64,000 nt of DNA from Roseovarius faecimaris (lineage in GTDB: Bacteria; Pseudomonadota; Alphaproteobacteria; Rhodobacterales; Rhodobacteraceae): assembly GCF_009762325.1 (NCBI RefSeq), contig NZ_CP034348.1:1246501-1310500 (forward strand), written 5' to 3'. Positions 61,716 to 64,000 of the stretch are shown here, in pieces. The notes beneath the pieces were generated by a model. That model ran no database searches, was not told the DNA's origin, and was given only the letters and a program-made list of their open reading frames with translations. How positions within the stretch are numbered: the first letter of the stretch is position 1; the number at the start of each line of letters is the position of its first letter. A program made the translations under genes and the position numbers.

Positions 61716-62137
61716 TGGAACCGTTCGCACCCTATTCCCACGCGATCGTGGCCCTGGCGGGTACGGCGATCCTGCTGCTGATCATGAGCCCGCTATCCGC
61801 AATGAAGAAATCCGCAATGGGCCTCGCCCCAGGTGCGACGCCCGAGCAGGACTATACCAACGCCTGCTATCGCTGGCACCGCGCCTATGGCAACCTCGCC
61901 GAGAGCATTGGCACGTTCGCGGCGGTCACGCTGGCGGCAATTCTGGCGGGAGCCAGCCCGTTCTGGGTGAACCTGCTTGCCTCGCTCTTTCTGGTGATCC
62001 GCATCTTTCTGGCGGTGGTGCATATCAAGGGCATCGGCAAACCCGATATGAGCCTGCGCTCGTTCACATATGTGGCGGGCTGGCTCATTTGTCTCATCCT
62101 GGCGCTTCTCGCCATTTTTGCAGCCATAGGCGGGTAG
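61712..62137 (+). CDS. MAPEG-family membrane protein
   Basis: 141 aa with four hydrophobic spans. The MAPEG family (eicosanoid/glutathione metabolism) is indicated by NACYRWHRAYGNLAESIGTFAAVTLAAILAG, with the Arg and Asn-Glu pattern of its second helix, and by the final helix. Bacterial members are largely uncharacterised. Two ATGs (61712, 61715) are possible. It is coupled to the DUF3291 gene; a lipoprotein gene follows after 11 bases. Confidence 0.82.
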   Translation: MMEPFAPYSHAIVALAGTAILLLIMSPLSAMKKSAMGLAPGATPEQDYTNACYRWHRAYGNLAESIGTFAAVTLAAILAGASPFWVNLLASLFLVIRIFLAVVHIKGIGKPDMSLRSFTYVAGWLICLILALLAIFAAIGG

Positions 62138-62148
62138 GGGAACAGACC

Positions 62149-62484
62149 ATGTTGCGCGCACTCATCATCTCTCTGCTCACCGTCACCCTGCTCAGCGGCT
62201 GTGTCGAACGGGCCAAGCGGGTCTATTTCGACGGCAAGCATTATCCGACAAAGGGCAAGGCGGTGTCGAAGGACGATCGCAAGGCGTTTGTTGTCAATGT
62301 CCGCAAGGCGTCACAGGGCATCGATGGTGCGCGCGAAGCCGGGCGGCATGGCGGCTCACGCTATTGTATCGAAACCTTCGGCACATCCGAAATCGAATGG
62401 GTCGTGGGCCCGGACAGCCCGGCCGAGGCGCTGGTTGTCAGCAACGGCAATCTGCAAATGACGGGGCGCTGCGTCACGTGGTAA
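62149..62484 (+). CDS. Small lipoprotein of unknown function
   Basis: 111 aa. The signal MLRALIISLLTVTLLSGC has the lipobox LLSGC at Cys18, so it is a membrane lipoprotein. The mature part is basic at first (VERAKRVYFDGKHYPTKGKAVSKDDRK) and has a disulfide-like Cys pair (SRYCIETFG; MTGRCVTW). AGGGG precedes the ATG. The frame stays open upstream through the MAPEG gene, but only this start gives a signal. No family is recognised. Confidence 0.75.
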   Translation: MLRALIISLLTVTLLSGCVERAKRVYFDGKHYPTKGKAVSKDDRKAFVVNVRKASQGIDGAREAGRHGGSRYCIETFGTSEIEWVVGPDSPAEALVVSNGNLQMTGRCVTW

Positions 62485-62609
62485 AAAATTGCAACATATC
62501 AGGTGCTTGGGCGGATGATATTGTATATCAACCCGAGCTCTCCCCATGTCGGGGCAACCGGGGCGCATCCTGTGCGCGCCCGGCTGTTCGCATGGAAGGA
62601 GAAACTGGT

Positions 62610-63008
62610 ATGCGTATGATCACCCCCCTTGTTCTGGTCGCGGCCCTGGGCGTCGGCACCGCCGCGTCAGCGGGTCTGCAGGATGAAACCGACCTCAATA
62701 ACGGCTTGCTCGTGGCGGCCGTGGCCGAGAAGATTCAGCGTGAATGCTCCACCATCGGTGCCCGGATGTTCCGCGCCCGCGCCTATGCCAATGAGCTGAA
62801 GGAACGCGCCGAGGCGCGCGGATACACCATGGCCGAGATCGAGGCCTATGTGGATGACAGCGACGAGAAGCGCAAAATGCGCGAACGCCGCAATGCCTAT
62901 TTCAAATCGAAAGGGGCCAGCAACCTTGACCCCGACAGCCTCTGCGTGCTGGGCCACGCGGAGATCAATAAGAACAGCCCCGTGGGGCAACTGTTAAGAG
63001 CAAAGTGA
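62610..63008 (+). CDS. Secreted DUF5333-like protein
   Basis: 132 aa with signal peptide (MRMITPLVLVAALGVGTAASA|G). The mature helical domain (LNNGLLVAAVAEKIQRECSTIGARM, then the NELKERAEARGYTMAEIEAYVDD stretch) has two cysteines (REC; SLC) and resembles the DUF5333 family of Rhodobacterales, though I am not certain of the number. GGAAGGAG precedes the ATG. The gap from the preceding lipoprotein (125 bases) holds no clear hairpin. nuoG follows after six bases. Confidence 0.7.
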   Translation: MRMITPLVLVAALGVGTAASAGLQDETDLNNGLLVAAVAEKIQRECSTIGARMFRARAYANELKERAEARGYTMAEIEAYVDDSDEKRKMRERRNAYFKSKGASNLDPDSLCVLGHAEINKNSPVGQLLRAK

Positions 63009-63014
63009 GACCAC

Positions 63015-64000
63015 ATGTCAGACCTTCGCAAAGTCATCATCGACGATCAGGAAATCGAAGTGGACGGGGCCATGACCCTGATCCAGGCCTGTGAACAGGT
63101 GGGGGTCGAGATACCGCGCTTTTGCTATCACGAGCGGCTTAGCATCGCGGGCAACTGCCGGATGTGCCTTGTGGAAGTTGTGGGCGGGCCGCCCAAGCCC
63201 GCCGCCTCCTGTGCCATGCAGGTGCGCGACCTGCGGCCCGGCCCCGAGGGCCAGCCGCCGGTGGTCAAGACGAACTCACCCATGGTCAAGAAGGCCCGCG
63301 AAGGCGTGATGGAGTTTCTGCTCATCAACCACCCGCTGGATTGCCCGATCTGCGATCAGGGCGGCGAGTGTGATTTGCAGGATCAGGCAATGGCTTACGG
63401 GGTGGACTTCAGCCGCTTCCGCGAGCCCAAGCGTGCGGTGGACGACCTCGACCTCGGACCGCTGGTCGAAACGCATATGACCCGCTGCATCTCCTGCACC
63501 CGCTGCGTGCGCTTCACCACCGAGGTGGCGGGCATCACCCAGATGGGCCAGACCGGCCGCGGCGAGGATGCCGAGATCACGTCCTATCTGGGCGAAACGC
63601 TCGACAGCAACCTGCAGGGCAATATCATCGACCTTTGCCCGGTTGGGGCGCTGGTGTCGAAGCCCTATGCCTTCACCGCGCGGCCCTGGGAACTGCGCAA
63701 GACCGAAACGATCGACGTGATGGATGCGCTCGGCTCCAACATCCGGGTGGATTGCAAGGGCCGCGAAGTGATGCGCATCCTGCCGCGCAACCATGACGGC
63801 GTGAACGAGGAATGGATCTCCGACAAGACGCGCTTTGTCTGGGACGGGCTGCGCCGCCAGCGGCTCGACAAGCCCTATATCCGTGAGAATGGCAAGCTGC
63901 GCCCGGCCAGCTGGAGCGAGGCGCTCACGAAGGCGGCGGAGGCCGTCAAGGGAGCGAAGAGCGTGACCGGCCTCGTGGGCGATTTGGCCCCGGTCGAGGC
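63015..64000 (+). CDS. nuoG: NADH-quinone oxidoreductase subunit G (5' part)
   Basis: 75-kDa subunit of the electron-input module, cut by the window end after 328 codons. The [2Fe-2S] N1b ligands are Cys37, Cys48, Cys51 and Cys66. His106, Cys110, Cys113 and Cys119 ([14 protein letters not shown]) hold cluster N5. Cys158, Cys161 and Cys164 (CISCTRC) begin the N4 site. The molybdopterin-oxidoreductase-like domain starts near residue 220. The start follows the DUF5333-like gene by six bases. The rest cannot be assessed. Confidence 0.96.
   Translation, partial: MSDLRKVIIDDQEIEVDGAMTLIQACEQVGVEIPRFCYHERLSIAGNCRMCLVEVVGGPPKPAASCAMQVRDLRPGPEGQPPVVKTNSPMVKKAREGVMEFLLINHPLDCPICDQGGECDLQDQAMAYGVDFSRFREPKRAVDDLDLGPLVETHMTRCISCTRCVRFTTEVAGITQMGQTGRGEDAEITSYLGETLDSNLQGNIIDLCPVGALVSKPYAFTARPWELRKTETIDVMDALGSNIRVDCKGREVMRILPRNHDGVNEEWISDKTRFVWDGLRRQRLDKPYIRENGKLRPASWSEALTKAAEAVKGAKSVTGLVGDLAPVE

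Noticed and set aside
59901..61730. A 609-codon minus-strand frame opposite nuoF
   Set aside because: It is antisense to a highly conserved complex I gene; the composition is that of a shadow frame.

Overview
This 64 kb window reads as a contiguous piece of chromosome from a GC-rich alphaproteobacterium, most likely a member of the Rhodobacterales (Roseobacter group). The reasons are the ftsA-ftsZ-lpxC-bamD-recN cell-division tail, the aerobic-type cobaltochelatase pair cobS-cobT, a leucine-catabolic (liu) operon, and a complex I (nuo) operon that carries the short accessory genes typical of Rhodobacter and Paracoccus relatives. I cannot name a genus. I saw no rRNA, tRNA, CRISPR array, transposase or prophage, so this is mostly core genome. 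Its unusual features are small genes, tandem hairpins and regulatory palindromes.

Layout. 1-7 kb (+): end of the division/envelope cluster, with ftsA (cut by the window edge), ftsZ, a strong terminator, a CtrA-type box, lpxC, bamD, recN and a small membrane protein. 7-19 kb: mixed housekeeping genes, namely an FAD-linked D-2-hydroxyacid dehydrogenase, a ClC channel, a tiny 27-residue membrane peptide gene with its own leader hairpin and terminator, DUF427, an aminopeptidase P, cobT-cobS, a Tat-exported-looking MsrB, a J-domain protein, DUF4177 and a YeeE/YedE sulfur transporter. 19-27.5 kb: a peptide/opine-type ABC transporter split over two divergent units (binding protein and permeases leftward, a fused double ATPase rightward), followed by an FAD amino-acid oxidase-like protein and an M20 amidohydrolase.

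27.5-36 kb: envelope and cofactor genes (glycosyltransferase, waaA, moaA; glmU-glmS with a translationally coupled AlkD-type gene; gph). 36-38.8 kb: a DegT-type aminotransferase and an amine oxidase. 39-51 kb: leucine degradation, with isovaleryl-CoA dehydrogenase, an acyl-CoA synthetase, both methylcrotonyl-CoA carboxylase subunits, HMG-CoA lyase and a methylglutaconyl-CoA hydratase candidate. These convert isovaleryl-CoA to acetyl-CoA and acetoacetate. A secreted nuclease-like gene and a low-GC macro-domain gene sit between the two carboxylase subunits, two glutathione transferases follow, and a divergent ompW interrupts the cluster. 51-54 kb: an outer-membrane beta-barrel protein, a short-chain dehydrogenase and a short MetE-like protein.

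54.3-64 kb (+): nuoA, B, C, D, E, F and the first third of nuoG. Interleaved are a 39-residue membrane peptide (C/D), a lipoprotein (D/E), a membrane protein that shares its C-terminal domain with an unusually extended NuoE, a DUF5337 protein, and four small genes between F and G.

The most interesting observations are: (i) the duplicated C-terminal domain in NuoE and its neighbour; (ii) the 27-aa gene with leader hairpin and terminator; (iii) the 39-aa gene inside nuo; (iv) tandem perfect palindromes in at least four operon-internal gaps; (v) a promoter/operator in front of the leucine operon and an FNR-type box between ompW and mccB; (vi) the macro-domain and nuclease-like genes inside the carboxylase locus.
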